From assembly GCA_018374635.1 (NCBI GenBank), contig JAHAEW010000001.1, positions 1 through 64,000 of the forward strand: a stretch of DNA of 64,000 nt, given 5' to 3'. The stretch is from Clostridiales bacterium. GTDB lineage: Bacteria > Bacillota > Clostridia > Oscillospirales > Oscillospiraceae. The position numbers were made by a program, and so were the translations under genes. Position 1 is the stretch's first letter. Every line of letters starts with the position of its first letter. Below are positions 30,306-38,920 of this stretch, piece after piece. Below the pieces are notes generated by a model. That model was not told where the DNA came from, made no database searches, and saw only the letters and a list, made by a program, of their open reading frames with translations.

Positions 30306-30995
30306 ATGAACTTCTTGATTCTCTGCCTCACCTCATTTGGATCGTTTGGAGCGCTGTTTCTGATTGCCAAGCTGATCGGACACAAGCAGATTGCCCAGCT
30401 GGATTTTTTCGACTACATTACCGGAATTACCGTCGGCTCCATCGCGGCAGAAATGGCCACCGAACTGGAAGAGCCGTGGAAGCCGCTGGTCGCCATGGTC
30501 ATATATGGAGCGGTTACCGTGCTGCTGAGCGCCCTGTCCGACCGCGTTCCGAGAGCCCGCAAGTACCTCAACGGCACGCCGACCATTCTGATGGATCGAG
30601 GGAAGATCTACCGAAAAAATCTCAAAAAAGCCAAGCTGGATCTGAGCGAATTTATGGTCATGTGCCGGCAGCAGGGATATTTTGACCTCACGGGCATCCA
30701 GACCGCTGTTTTCGAATACAACGGAAGGCTCACCATCCTGCCGGTGAGCAGCCAGCGCCCTGTGATTCCCAGCGATATGAATTTGTCCCCCAAGCAGGAG
30801 CAGCTGTTCACGGAGCTTATCATGGACGGCCGGATCCTGGAGGACAACCTGAAGCGCATGGGGCTGAATCTGACCTGGCTGGACAAGCGGTTAAAGGAGC
30901 GTCATGTGCGCTCCGCCAAAGATATTTTTCTGGCGGTCTGTGATCCAGATCTGAACTTGGTGCTCTATGAAAAGGATCCGGGGAAAAAAGAATAA
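30306..30995 (+). CDS. YetF-like DUF421 membrane protein
   Basis: A 229-residue protein with an N-terminal membrane part of about three segments (MNFLILCLTSFGSFGALFLI; FDYITGITVGSIAAEMATEL; PLVAMVIYGAVTVLLSALSD) and a cytoplasmic DUF421 domain (GTPTILMDRGKIYRKNLKKA, SEFMVMCRQQGYFDLTGIQT, VFEYNGRLTILP). The YetF/YcaP family is common in spore formers and is of uncertain function; SpoVAEa-like links are known for relatives. AAAAGGAGG precedes ATG 30306. A hairpin at 31053 lies between it and the convergent gene. Confidence 0.9.
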   Translation: MNFLILCLTSFGSFGALFLIAKLIGHKQIAQLDFFDYITGITVGSIAAEMATELEEPWKPLVAMVIYGAVTVLLSALSDRVPRARKYLNGTPTILMDRGKIYRKNLKKAKLDLSEFMVMCRQQGYFDLTGIQTAVFEYNGRLTILPVSSQRPVIPSDMNLSPKQEQLFTELIMDGRILEDNLKRMGLNLTWLDKRLKERHVRSAKDIFLAVCDPDLNLVLYEKDPGKKE

Positions 30996-31052
30996 GTGGA
31001 TGCGTTTTCGATGGGGCGGGAAGATCTCCGGTCCATACGCATGTCTGAAAAA

Positions 31053-31090
31053 GGGGAGCGGCACGGTGAAAGCACACCGTGCCGCTCCCC
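31053..31090 (-). terminator. Strong terminator for the lgt operon (minus strand)
   Basis: GGGGAGCGGCACGGTG (31053-31068) pairs perfectly with CACCGTGCCGCTCCCC (31075-31090). On the minus strand it is followed by a T-run (complement of AAAAA at about 31048-31052), so it ends transcripts coming from 31111. The plus strand lacks a T-run, though it may still slow read-through from 30995. Confidence 0.8.
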
Positions 31091-31110
31091 TGAAATGTCG
31101 CTTGCTTCTC

Positions 31111-31548
31111 TCAGCGGCTGAGATGCGCGCGCTCTGCCGTCCCGGCCAGCAGAAGGGCGCGGAAGAGCGCCGCTCCCGGCGTCAGGCGGGCGATGGTCTC
31201 GGGCAGGATGCCCCAGCCCTCCAGCCGCTCCAGAAGGGAGGCGGAGAGACAGCCGCTCAGATCCAGCCCCTCCCGCCGGAGGAGCACCGCCCAGTGAAGG
31301 CCGCCGCGCGCTTCCAGAAGGGGAAGGAGCGCTTCGGCCTCTTCCCCCAGCGGGGCGGGAAAGGTGTAGCGCTCGCAGTAGATGCCGCATTCCGCTCCCT
31401 CGCGCTCCAGCTGGGCGGAGAAGGCGCGGCTGTCCCAGCCGTCCTCCACTAGGAGTACGGCCAGCCCCGGGCGGACCTCCAGCCGGCCGGTTTTGCCGCG
31501 CGCCCAGGAGCGGACCTCCCGGGCGGCGTTTTCATCGATCTCCGCCAT
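31111..31548 (-). CDS. Unknown protein, possibly a remnant FolD-like catalytic domain
   Basis: A 145-residue protein. LEVRPGLAVLLVEDGWDSRA (about residues 23-42) looks like the substrate-binding strand and helix that open FolD methylenetetrahydrofolate dehydrogenases, and GLHWAVLLRREGLDLSGCLS near the middle falls where FolD has its PLP..KDVDGF region, but the key Lys and Asp are not clear and the NAD domain is absent. It overlaps lgt by 17 bases and ends the operon. The FolD resemblance is by eye and weak; treat the function as unknown. Confidence 0.7.
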   Translation of the reverse strand: MAEIDENAAREVRSWARGKTGRLEVRPGLAVLLVEDGWDSRAFSAQLEREGAECGIYCERYTFPAPLGEEAEALLPLLEARGGLHWAVLLRREGLDLSGCLSASLLERLEGWGILPETIARLTPGAALFRALLLAGTAERAHLSR

Positions 31549-32431
31549 GGCCGTCCTCCCCGGCGTCTTTGGCCGCGGCGGAGCGGTTGACCCACAGCTC
31601 CTCCGGGGTATGCCGGCGCGCCTTCAGATTCCAGACCAGCAGGGCGATGCCCACCAGCGCGGAGGCAAAGCCCAGCATCTGGGAGACCCGGATCCCGGTG
31701 CCGAAGAAATAGAGGCTGTCGGTGCGCAGGCCCTCGATCATCCCCCGGCCCACGCCGTACCAGGCCAGGTAGCTGTAAAACATCTGCCCGTCGAACCTGC
31801 GCCAATTCCGGGCAATGAGAATGAGCAGGACCAGTCCCACCAGATTCCAGAGGGACTCATAGAGAAAGGTGGGGTGGACCTCCTTGTAGACCTCCACGCC
31901 GTGGACCACCTCGGTGATCCCCATGCGCCAGGGAAGGGTGGTCTCGCTGCCATAGGCTTCCACATTGACGAAGTTGCCCCAGCGGCCCACCGCCTGCCCG
32001 ATGAGCAGTCCGAACACGCCCAGGTCCGCGAAGGCCAGGAAGGGAATGCGCCGTTTCCGGCAGAAGACCAGAAGGGTGAGGGCCGCGGCGATCACGCCGC
32101 CGTAGATGGCCAGTCCCCCGTCCCAGATCCGGACCATTTTTGCAAAGTCCAGGGAGCCGTCGGCGGTGCGGAACAGGTCCAGATAGAAGATGATGTAGTA
32201 GAGCCGCGCCCCCAGGATGCCCAGAGGAACGGCAAAGAACAGCATGTCCAGCAGGTCGTCCTCCTGGATGCCGAAGCGCTTGCTGGCCCGGGTACAGTAG
32301 GCCACCGCCAGGAGAAAGCCCGCGGCGATGATGATCCCGTACCAGTGGATGGGCCAGCCGAAGATGGAGAAGGGAATGGGATTGAGGTCAAAGGAGAGCC
32401 CCAATCCCGGGAATGTGACGATCTGACTCAT
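31532..32431 (-). CDS. lgt: Prolipoprotein diacylglyceryl transferase
   Basis: A 299-residue integral membrane enzyme that moves diacylglycerol from phosphatidylglycerol to the lipobox cysteine of prolipoproteins. The core signature GQAVGRWGNFVNVEAYGSET (near residue 148) holds the essential Arg and Asn; PIHWYGIIIAAGFLLAV and VHPTFLYESLWNLVGL are other conserved parts. About seven hydrophobic segments. ATG 32431 overlaps the yfmH stop by 4 bases and has AAGGAGGAAG upstream; the longer frame to 32488 is inside yfmH. Lipoproteins such as the one at 28714 would be substrates. Confidence 0.96.
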   Translation of the reverse strand: MSQIVTFPGLGLSFDLNPIPFSIFGWPIHWYGIIIAAGFLLAVAYCTRASKRFGIQEDDLLDMLFFAVPLGILGARLYYIIFYLDLFRTADGSLDFAKMVRIWDGGLAIYGGVIAAALTLLVFCRKRRIPFLAFADLGVFGLLIGQAVGRWGNFVNVEAYGSETTLPWRMGITEVVHGVEVYKEVHPTFLYESLWNLVGLVLLILIARNWRRFDGQMFYSYLAWYGVGRGMIEGLRTDSLYFFGTGIRVSQMLGFASALVGIALLVWNLKARRHTPEELWVNRSAAAKDAGEDGHGGDR

Positions 32432-33717
32432 GCCTGCGCTTCCTCCTTGGGCCGGACCACGGCCAGGGTGGAGCGGGCAGGGACACACCAGGTGCGCAGC
32501 GCCTCCTCCACGTCGACCTTGCCGATGGAGTCAAACACAGCGGGGAAGTCCAGGTAATCCACGCCCGCAAAGTGGCTCTGGGCCTGCTCGATGCAGACGT
32601 GCTCAAAGGAGTTGAGGCTCCGGACCATGGCGCCGTAGAGAGCCTTTTTCAGCCGCAGGAAGAGGGCCTCGTCCACCCCCTCCTCGCTCAGGCGGCGGGC
32701 CTCCTCCAGAAGGGCGTCCCGCACGGCCTCGGGAGAGCGGCTCTCGCCGCCCGCGGCCAGGAAGGCGCAGCCCGGATAGGCCTCAAAGCTGCTGCCGAAA
32801 TTCTTGTTGATGAGCCCCTCCCGGTAGAGGCGGGCATAGAGGGGGCTGGAGGTGCCGGCCAGCACTTCGCTGACCAGGACCCCGATCAGCTCTCCCCGCA
32901 GGTGCTCCGGCCCCTGGGGGAGGGGGTCGGCCTTAAAGCCCAGCTGGAAGATGGGGGTGGAGACCTCCATGCGCAGCTCCTGCACGGACTGGGCCGCGTG
33001 GGCGGGCTCCGGCCCGCCGTAATCCCGTGGGATGTCGGAGAGCCCATCCCTGGGGAGGATCTCCCTGGCGAGGCGCTCCACCTGCTCCGGGTCCACATCT
33101 CCCGCCACGCACAGCACCATGTTGGCGGGGTTATAGAAGGCCTTGTGGCAGGCGTAGAGGGTGTCGGCGGTGATGTGGGAGATGGACTCCCGGCTGCCCG
33201 CCACCGAAACCCGGATGGGATGGTGCTCATACAGGCCGGAGAGCAGGTGGATGAACACCTGCCACTCCGGGTCGTCCTCGATCATCTGGATCTCCTGGCC
33301 GATGATGCCCTGCTCCTTCTCCACGCTCTCGGGGGTGAACCAGGGGACTGATACAAAGGAAAGGAGGGTCTTCAGATTCGCCTCAAACTGTTCGGTGCAC
33401 TCAAAATAGTACCCGGTGATGGCCGAGCTGGTGAAGGCGTTGGGGGAGGCGCCGTTGGACGCCAGATCCTGAAGGGCGTTGCCCTCCTTGGTATCGAACA
33501 TTTTATGCTCCAGAAAATGGGCCACGCCGGCGGGGGTGTCCTGCCAGGCCCCGTCCAGCTGAAAGCGCAGATCCATCCCGCCGTAGTTGGTGGCGAAGAA
33601 GGCGAAGGCCTTGCGGAAGCCGGGCTTTACATTCACATAAATGGGCAGGCCGTTCTCGAGCCGGGTGTGGAAGAGGGTCTCTCCCACCCGGGAATAGATC
33701 GTTTTTTCCATGTGCAT
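32428..33717 (-). CDS. yfmH: M16-family zinc peptidase YfmH
   Basis: A 429-residue M16 (pitrilysin-like) peptidase. The inverted zinc motif is seen as GVAHFLEHKMF (HxxEH, near residue 66), with the distal glutamate expected about 70 residues later. It pairs with YfmF upstream; in this family YfmH keeps the catalytic site and YfmF is the inactive partner, forming a heterodimer. Genome annotation calls these EF-P 5-aminopentanol modification-associated proteins; the role in that modification is by association. ATG 33717 overlaps the yfmF stop as TGATG; ATG 33711 is an alternative with better spacing. Confidence 0.92.
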   Translation of the reverse strand: MHMEKTIYSRVGETLFHTRLENGLPIYVNVKPGFRKAFAFFATNYGGMDLRFQLDGAWQDTPAGVAHFLEHKMFDTKEGNALQDLASNGASPNAFTSSAITGYYFECTEQFEANLKTLLSFVSVPWFTPESVEKEQGIIGQEIQMIEDDPEWQVFIHLLSGLYEHHPIRVSVAGSRESISHITADTLYACHKAFYNPANMVLCVAGDVDPEQVERLAREILPRDGLSDIPRDYGGPEPAHAAQSVQELRMEVSTPIFQLGFKADPLPQGPEHLRGELIGVLVSEVLAGTSSPLYARLYREGLINKNFGSSFEAYPGCAFLAAGGESRSPEAVRDALLEEARRLSEEGVDEALFLRLKKALYGAMVRSLNSFEHVCIEQAQSHFAGVDYLDFPAVFDSIGKVDVEEALRTWCVPARSTLAVVRPKEEAQA

Positions 33718-34997
33718 CACGCCTCTCTACCTTTCAGGAAATAGATGGTGTCCAGCTGAAGGGAGGAGAAGGCCGCCGCCACCTGCTCCCGGGTGACGTT
33801 CTCCACCCGGCGGGCCAGGGCCTCCGGGTCCTCGGTGAGGCCGGCCACCGCCTGTCCCAGCCAGAAATCCTCCAGCCGGGCCTGGGCGTCCATGGCGCTG
33901 TGGAGGGCGCTGACCACCGAGCGGCGGGCCCCCTCCAGCTCCCAGTCCTCAAACTCGCCCCGCTGACAGGCGGCCAGCTGGGCCAGGATCTCCTCCCGGG
34001 CCTGGTCCACCTTGTCAAACTCCACGCCGGAGGAGACCAGCATCACGCCCTTGAGCTTCTCCAGCTGGGAGCTGGCATAGTAGCACAAAGACAGCTTTTC
34101 CCGCACATGCAGGAAGAGGCGGGAGGTGGTGGTGCCGCCGAAGACGGCGTTGGCCAGCAGCAGGGCGGGGTAGTCCCCGCTCCACACCGCGCAGCCGGTG
34201 CGCAGGCCCATGGTCAGCTTGCCCTGGGTGACGTCCAGGGACTCCACCACCGTACGGGGCTGGGCGGGCGCCTCCTTGGCAACGGGCCGGGGCAGGGGGG
34301 CGCGCGCTCCGCCGGTGGGGAGCTGCCAGAGGGCGGCGCGCAGGGCGTCGGCCACCCGCTCCGGCCGGGCCGAGCCGCAGTAATAGAGTTCCATGGGCGC
34401 GGTGTGCAGGAGCTCCTGATAGCGCGCCCAGAGGCTCTCCGGCGTGATGGCCCGGGCGGAGGCCTCATCGCCCAGGCGGTCCACCCCGAAGGGCTCTCCA
34501 GCGCACATCTCCCGCTTGAGCCGCAGGAGGGCGTAGCTGCGCTTGTCGTTGACCTGGGCGCGGATGCGGTCGATCAGGTTCTGCCGCTCACGGTCGGTAT
34601 AGTCGCAGCGGAATACCCCCTGCTCCGTGCAGGGACGGAGCAGGAGCTCCCCCAGCAGGGCGGCGGCCTTCTCGAGGATGGCCGAGCCGTCCAGGGTGTA
34701 GGCGTCGTCCAGAAAGCTGCCCAGGAAGCCCACGCACTGGACCTCGCCCCGGGTGCGGACCACCGGTTCGATGGAGCCGCCGTACAGCTCGTCCAGCGCG
34801 GCGGACAGGGACTCCATGTCGGGGTGCGCCTCGGCGCCCCGGCGGAGGACCGAGGGGAGCAGGGCGTTGCAGGCCGCCGTCGTCCGGTCCAGCGGAACCA
34901 GGAAAGACGCCCCCAGAACGCAGGACTTGAATTTTTCGGTATGGACCGCCGTCAGATGGACGCCGGGAAACAGTTCGCTTCGTGTCAATTCGGCCAT
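33717..34997 (-). CDS. yfmF: M16-family protein YfmF (inactive partner)
   Basis: A 426-residue M16-fold protein. Where an active member would have HxxEH, it reads LLPSVLRRGAEAHPDMESLS, so the zinc site is missing, as expected for YfmF. The C-terminal half has LLLANAVFGGTTTSRLFLHV and REKLSLCYYASSQLEKLKGV, typical of M16 second domains. It begins the yfmF-yfmH-lgt-31111 operon. The start MAELTRSEL at 34997 has AAAGGA upstream. It probably forms a closed clamshell dimer with YfmH. Confidence 0.9.
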   Translation of the reverse strand: MAELTRSELFPGVHLTAVHTEKFKSCVLGASFLVPLDRTTAACNALLPSVLRRGAEAHPDMESLSAALDELYGGSIEPVVRTRGEVQCVGFLGSFLDDAYTLDGSAILEKAAALLGELLLRPCTEQGVFRCDYTDRERQNLIDRIRAQVNDKRSYALLRLKREMCAGEPFGVDRLGDEASARAITPESLWARYQELLHTAPMELYYCGSARPERVADALRAALWQLPTGGARAPLPRPVAKEAPAQPRTVVESLDVTQGKLTMGLRTGCAVWSGDYPALLLANAVFGGTTTSRLFLHVREKLSLCYYASSQLEKLKGVMLVSSGVEFDKVDQAREEILAQLAACQRGEFEDWELEGARRSVVSALHSAMDAQARLEDFWLGQAVAGLTEDPEALARRVENVTREQVAAAFSSLQLDTIYFLKGREA

Positions 34998-35087
34998 AGG
35001 CCACCATTCCTTTCTTTGGGAGCCCCGGAGAGGCGCGGATGGAAAAATCCAACCGTCCTCTTAGGCTCTCACAGAGGTCAGTACTTT

Positions 35088-35115
35088 ATCATACCATATT
35101 TTAGCGGGACTGACA
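35088..35115 (-). promoter_or_regulatory. Possible promoter of the yfmF-yfmH-lgt operon
   Basis: On the minus strand TGTCAG (35115-35110), 16-bp spacer, TATGAT (35093-35088), about 90 bases ahead of yfmF. Both boxes deviate at one or two positions. Confidence 0.4.
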
Positions 35116-35185
35116 CCTCTATTCCGGAAAATTTACGGTTTGTTTCTATTTCCCCCTCCGGGAAGGGAAAAAATCCGGACAGGCC

Positions 35186-35215
35186 GTCATAAGCGGCGGC
35201 GGCTCCTCATAGAAT
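35186..35215 (+). promoter_or_regulatory. Sigma-E-type promoter of the spoIIIA operon
   Basis: GTCATAA (35186-35192) and CATAGAAT (35208-35215) with a 15-bp spacer fit the mother-cell sigma-E pattern (ATA-centred -35 box and CATAnnnT -10 box) and lie 40 bases ahead of spoIIIAA, a known sigma-E target in Bacillus and Clostridia. Confidence 0.7.
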
Positions 35216-35254
35216 GTGCCAGAACCGGATTCCAAAGCAAGGAGCGTGAATAAG

Positions 35255-36193
35255 ATGGCGGCACAGCATCAACAGGGCCCGGCCGGGCGGTTTGCTCAGA
35301 CGGCGGCGCTGCTTCCGGCGTGGCTGCGCAACCCGCTGGAGCGGCTTCCGCAGAGAGACCAGGCCCGCATTGAGGAGATCCGCCTCCGGGCGGGACAGCC
35401 TGTGACGGTCTCCGGCCCCGCCGGGGAGCGGGGCGTACCGGGCGCGGAGGAGGCGGTCCGTCCGGGAGACCTCTCCCTGATCCTGGAGGTGGCCACCCGC
35501 GCCTCGGCCCACACGGCCCTGGACCGGGTCCAGAACGGATTCGTCACCGTCCGGGGCGGCCACCGCATCGGCCTGTGTGGGACGGCGGTCATGCGGGAGG
35601 GCGCGATACATAACCTGCGGCAGCTCTCGTCCCTGTGCATCCGGGTGGCCCGGTCGGTCCCCGGCGCGGCGCGGGACGTGCTGGACCAGGTGCGGGACGG
35701 GCAGGGCGTAAAGGGCACTCTCATCCTCTCGCCGCCCGGCGGGGGAAAGACCACGCTGCTGCGGGACCTGATCCGCGCCCTCTCCGACGGAGAGGGCGGC
35801 GGGGCGGTACGGGTGGGCGTGGCCGACGAGCGCAGCGAGCTGGCCGCCCTGTGGGATGGAGTCCCGCAGCTGGATGTGGGCCGCCATACCGACGTGCTGG
35901 AGGGATGTCCCAAGGCCGAGGCGCTGATGATGCTCCTGCGGGGGATGAACCCCCAGGTGCTGGCGGTGGATGAGATCACCGCGCCGGCGGATGTGGCGGC
36001 GCTGGAACACGCGGCCAACTGCGGCGTGTCCCTTCTGGCCACCGCCCACGGCAGCGGGGTGGAGGACCTGCGCCGCCGCCCCCTGTACCGGGAGATGCTG
36101 GAACGGAATATCTTTCAGCAGCTCATTTTGATCCGGCGCAACGGGTCGGGGCGCAGCTATGAGGTGCTCCCCCTGGGGGACGGGCTATGCTGA
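35255..36193 (+). CDS. spoIIIAA: Stage III sporulation protein AA (ATPase)
   Basis: A 312-residue secretion-type ATPase. Walker A is LILSPPGGGKTTLLRDLI (near residue 165); DERSELAALWDGVPQLDVG and LRGMNPQVLAVDEITAPAD (Walker B) follow, then LLATAHGSGVEDL. It is thought to power assembly of the SpoIIIA-SpoIIQ channel between mother cell and forespore. ATG 35255 has AAGGAG 10 bases ahead; an upstream extension to 35216 begins inside the promoter. It overlaps spoIIIAB by 7 bases. Confidence 0.96.
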   Translation: MAAQHQQGPAGRFAQTAALLPAWLRNPLERLPQRDQARIEEIRLRAGQPVTVSGPAGERGVPGAEEAVRPGDLSLILEVATRASAHTALDRVQNGFVTVRGGHRIGLCGTAVMREGAIHNLRQLSSLCIRVARSVPGAARDVLDQVRDGQGVKGTLILSPPGGGKTTLLRDLIRALSDGEGGGAVRVGVADERSELAALWDGVPQLDVGRHTDVLEGCPKAEALMMLLRGMNPQVLAVDEITAPADVAALEHAANCGVSLLATAHGSGVEDLRRRPLYREMLERNIFQQLILIRRNGSGRSYEVLPLGDGLC

Positions 36194-36699
36194 GTCTGTT
36201 GGGCGCGGCGCTGGTGACCGCGGGGACCGGGGCCATCGGCTTTGGGGCGGCGGCTCAGCTGGGCCGCCGGGTGAGTGAGCTGCGGGCCATGGTCACGGCG
36301 CTGGAGCTGATGGAGCGGGAGCTCTCCTTCCGCCTGACCCCCATCCCGGAATTGCTGGACGAGCTGTCCCGGCGCACGCCCCTCCCCGCCCGGCCCCTGT
36401 TCGCTCGGTGCCTCGGGGGCCTGGACCGCCTGGGCGAGGAGAGTCTGGGGCAGATCTGGACCGCTGCGGTGGAGGAGAGCCTTCCCGACCTGCGGGGAGA
36501 AGACCGGGCCATCCTGGCCGAGCTGGGCCAGGTGCTGGGCCGTTTTGACGGAGATGGACAGGGGCAGGCCGTGGGACAGGCCCGCCTGCGCCTTTCCCAT
36601 CAGCTGGAGGGCGCGGAACGGGAGCGGGACAGCCACGGGAGGCTCTATGGAGCGTTGGGGGTGACGGCGGGAGCCTTTTTTGTCATCCTGCTGCTTTGA
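36187..36699 (+). CDS. spoIIIAB: Stage III sporulation protein AB
   Basis: A 170-residue protein with an N-terminal hydrophobic segment (MLSLLGAALVTAGTGAIGFG), the conserved ELRAMVTALELMERELSFR, a helical middle, and a C-terminal membrane segment (YGALGVTAGAFFVILLL). The fold is GspF-like, which would fit a platform protein for the SpoIIIAA ATPase. Starts within the last codons of spoIIIAA. Confidence 0.95.
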   Translation: MLSLLGAALVTAGTGAIGFGAAAQLGRRVSELRAMVTALELMERELSFRLTPIPELLDELSRRTPLPARPLFARCLGGLDRLGEESLGQIWTAAVEESLPDLRGEDRAILAELGQVLGRFDGDGQGQAVGQARLRLSHQLEGAERERDSHGRLYGALGVTAGAFFVILLL

Positions 36700-36723
36700 C
36701 GGGGAGAGAGGAAGTAGAACTGC

Positions 36724-36918
36724 ATGGATGTGGATTTGATCTTTAAAATCGCGGCCATCGGCATTTTGGTCTCGGTGCTCAACCAGGTGCTCATCCGCTC
36801 CGGGCGGGACGAGCAGGCGACCATGGTGACCCTGACCGGTCTGGTGGTGGTGCTGATGCTGGTGGTGCAGCAGATCAGCGCCCTCTTCGACCTGGTCAAG
36901 ACCCTGTTTGGACTGTGA
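36724..36918 (+). CDS. spoIIIAC: Stage III sporulation protein AC
   Basis: A 64-residue protein with two membrane segments: MDVDLIFKIAAIGILVSVLN and MVTLTGLVVVLMLVVQQIS. The length and the sequence VLNQVLIRSGRDEQA between them are typical of SpoIIIAC. It belongs to the membrane part of the SpoIIIA channel. GGGGAGAGAGGAAG lies upstream. Confidence 0.95.
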   Translation: MDVDLIFKIAAIGILVSVLNQVLIRSGRDEQATMVTLTGLVVVLMLVVQQISALFDLVKTLFGL

Positions 36919-36924
36919 TGGCCC

Positions 36925-37311
36925 ATGGACGATATGGTAAAGGTGGCAGCCCTGGCCATCACGGCTGCCCTGTGCGCCTGCGTGGTCAAAAAGCAGGTGC
37001 GGGAGCTGGGGCTGGTCCTGGCTCTGGCGGCGGGCGCCCTCATTCTGGGGATGGCCTTCCGGGCGCTGTCCGGTCTGGGGATGCTGCTGGACAGCCTGAG
37101 CGAGCTGGCCGGGCTCTCTCCGGCGGTGCTCTCCCCGGTGCTCAAGACGGTGGGGATCTCTATTCTCACCAAGATCACCGCCGAGCTGTGCCGGGACGCG
37201 GGGGAGGGGGGCATCGCCTCCTTTGTGGAGACGGCGGGCGCCGCCATGGCGCTGTGCGTGTCGGTCCCGCTGCTGCGCTCCGTGCTGGACACGCTGAGCG
37301 GGCTCTTTTAA
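36925..37311 (+). CDS. spoIIIAD: Stage III sporulation protein AD
   Basis: A 128-residue membrane protein related to SpoIIIAC: MDDMVKVAALAITAALCACV, VKKQVRELGLVLALAAGALI and VGISILTKITAELCRDAGEG, the last the family's hallmark. It starts 6 bases after spoIIIAC with a weak ribosome-binding site, so translational coupling is likely. Confidence 0.95.
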   Translation: MDDMVKVAALAITAALCACVVKKQVRELGLVLALAAGALILGMAFRALSGLGMLLDSLSELAGLSPAVLSPVLKTVGISILTKITAELCRDAGEGGIASFVETAGAAMALCVSVPLLRSVLDTLSGLF

Positions 37312-37319
37312 AGCTGCTG

Positions 37320-38423
37320 GTGACGGTGTTCTGTCTGACCCTACTGTTCTCCCTGCTTCCGGCGGCCCGGGCGGCCGACACGGAGGAGGTGCTGGAGCAG
37401 CAGGCGGCCGCACTGGAGCTGGACGAGCTCCAGGACGCCGCGTCCTCCGAGCTCTCCGGCCTGGATCTCTCGGAGGGGGTGGACCTCAATGAGGGGCTGA
37501 CGAAAATCCTGGATACCGGGAGCGGCGCGGTGCCCGGCATTCTCCGCAAGGCGGTGCGCAGCGGCGTGCTGCTGCTGGCGGTGGTGGTGCTGTGTGCCCT
37601 GGTGGAGGAGCTCTCCAAGAGCGTGGGCTCATCGGGCGAGCTGGATGCCGGGGCCCTGGTGGGCGCTCTGGCGGTGACCGCGGTGGCGGTGGCCGACGTT
37701 CACGCCCTGGTGGGCATGGGCCGGGAGGCGCTGGAGCAGATGGGGGGCTTTTCCAAGGTGCTGCTCCCCACCATCACGGCGGCCGCGGCCGCCAGCGGCG
37801 CGCCGGGGGGCGCGGCGGCCCGCCAGTTGGCCACGATGCTCTTCTCCGATGTGCTCCTCACCCTGATCGAGCGGCTCCTTCTGCAGATGGTATACGCCTA
37901 TGTGGCGGCCTGCACCGCCTATGCCGCGCTGGGAAACGAGGGGCTCAAACGGGTGGCCGACCTTCTGAAATGGGCGGTGCGGTCCATTCTGACCGGGGTG
38001 CTGCTGACCTTTGTGGGGTATCTGACGGTGAGCGGCGTCATCGCCGGAAGCGCCGACGCCATGACGCTCAAGGCGGCCAAGCTGACCATCTCTGGCATGG
38101 TCCCGGTGGTGGGGGGCATCCTCTCCGACGCGGCCGAGACGGTTTTAGCCGGGGCGGGTATTTTGCGCAATACGGTGGGGGTCTTCGGCATGCTGGGGGT
38201 GCTGGCCCTGTGCGTGGTGCCCTTCTTACAGCTGGGGGTCCACTACCTGGTCTACAAATTGACGGCGGCGCTGGCCGCTACCGTGTCGGGCGGACGGATG
38301 TCCGCGCTCATCGACCGGATCGGCGGCGCCTTTGGACTGGTGCTGGGGATGACCGGAGCCAGCGCGCTTTTGCTGCTGGTGTCGCTGGTCTCGGCCATCA
38401 CGGTCACCATGGGAGGAGGATAG
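37320..38423 (+). CDS. spoIIIAE: Stage III sporulation protein AE
   Basis: A 367-residue polytopic membrane protein. From a GTG at 37320 it has a signal-like segment (TVFCLTLLFSLLPAARA), an acidic region (EEVLEQQAAALELDELQDAA), then several membrane helices including AAAAASGAPGGAAARQLATM and VAACTAYAALGNEGLKRVAD. The frame is open further upstream, but that part overlaps spoIIIAD in another frame and is not protein-like. The ribosome-binding site is weak; coupling to spoIIIAD, which ends 8 bases before, is likely. SpoIIIAE is a core channel protein. Confidence 0.92.
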   Translation: MTVFCLTLLFSLLPAARAADTEEVLEQQAAALELDELQDAASSELSGLDLSEGVDLNEGLTKILDTGSGAVPGILRKAVRSGVLLLAVVVLCALVEELSKSVGSSGELDAGALVGALAVTAVAVADVHALVGMGREALEQMGGFSKVLLPTITAAAAASGAPGGAAARQLATMLFSDVLLTLIERLLLQMVYAYVAACTAYAALGNEGLKRVADLLKWAVRSILTGVLLTFVGYLTVSGVIAGSADAMTLKAAKLTISGMVPVVGGILSDAAETVLAGAGILRNTVGVFGMLGVLALCVVPFLQLGVHYLVYKLTAALAATVSGGRMSALIDRIGGAFGLVLGMTGASALLLLVSLVSAITVTMGGG

Positions 38424-38425
38424 CC

Positions 38426-38920
38426 GTGCTGGCTTGGATCAAAACCTGGCTTCTGGGCCTGACCGCCGCGGCCCTGCTGGTGGCGGCGGCGCAGAGCCTG
38501 ATGCCCGGCGGCGCCGTCCGCCGGGTGGGACGGCTGACCGGCGGACTGGTCCTGCTGCTGGCCGCCCTGGGTCCCGTGCTGACGCTGGACCAGGACGCCC
38601 TCTCCCGGGCGCTGAGTGAATACCATCTCCCGGTGGAGCAGGTCGAGGCCTTTCAGAACAGCGGCGGAGATGTGTTCAAAGAACTCATAGAGGAGGAGGC
38701 CGGCGCATATATTTCGGACAAGGCGGCCGCCCTTGGCATTCAAGGTTCGATCGCGGTGGAGGCCCGGGCGGGCGAGGACGGCTATCCCGTTCCATACCGG
38801 GTCACCGTGGCGGGCGCGCTCACCCAGCAGCAGCGCCAGGCGCTCACCCGGCGCATCGAGGCGGATTTTGCGATTCCGGAAGAACGTCAGATTTATCAGG
38901 AAGCGGAGGGAGCGACATGA
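38426..38920 (+). CDS. spoIIIAF: Stage III sporulation protein AF
   Basis: A 164-residue protein starting with GTG at 38426, after GGAGGAGG. Two membrane segments at the N-terminus (LAWIKTWLLGLTAAALLVAA; RLTGGLVLLLAALGPVLTL) and a soluble domain (YISDKAAALGIQGSIAVEAR, then VTVAGALTQQQRQALTRRIE) with the ring-building fold of this family. It overlaps spoIIIAG by 4 bases. Confidence 0.94.
   Translation: MLAWIKTWLLGLTAAALLVAAAQSLMPGGAVRRVGRLTGGLVLLLAALGPVLTLDQDALSRALSEYHLPVEQVEAFQNSGGDVFKELIEEEAGAYISDKAAALGIQGSIAVEARAGEDGYPVPYRVTVAGALTQQQRQALTRRIEADFAIPEERQIYQEAEGAT

Noticed and set aside
36915..37319. An upstream extension of spoIIIAE
   Set aside because: The frame is open but the residues are a Gly/Arg-rich out-of-frame reading of spoIIIAD; SpoIIIAE begins with its own signal-like segment at 37320.
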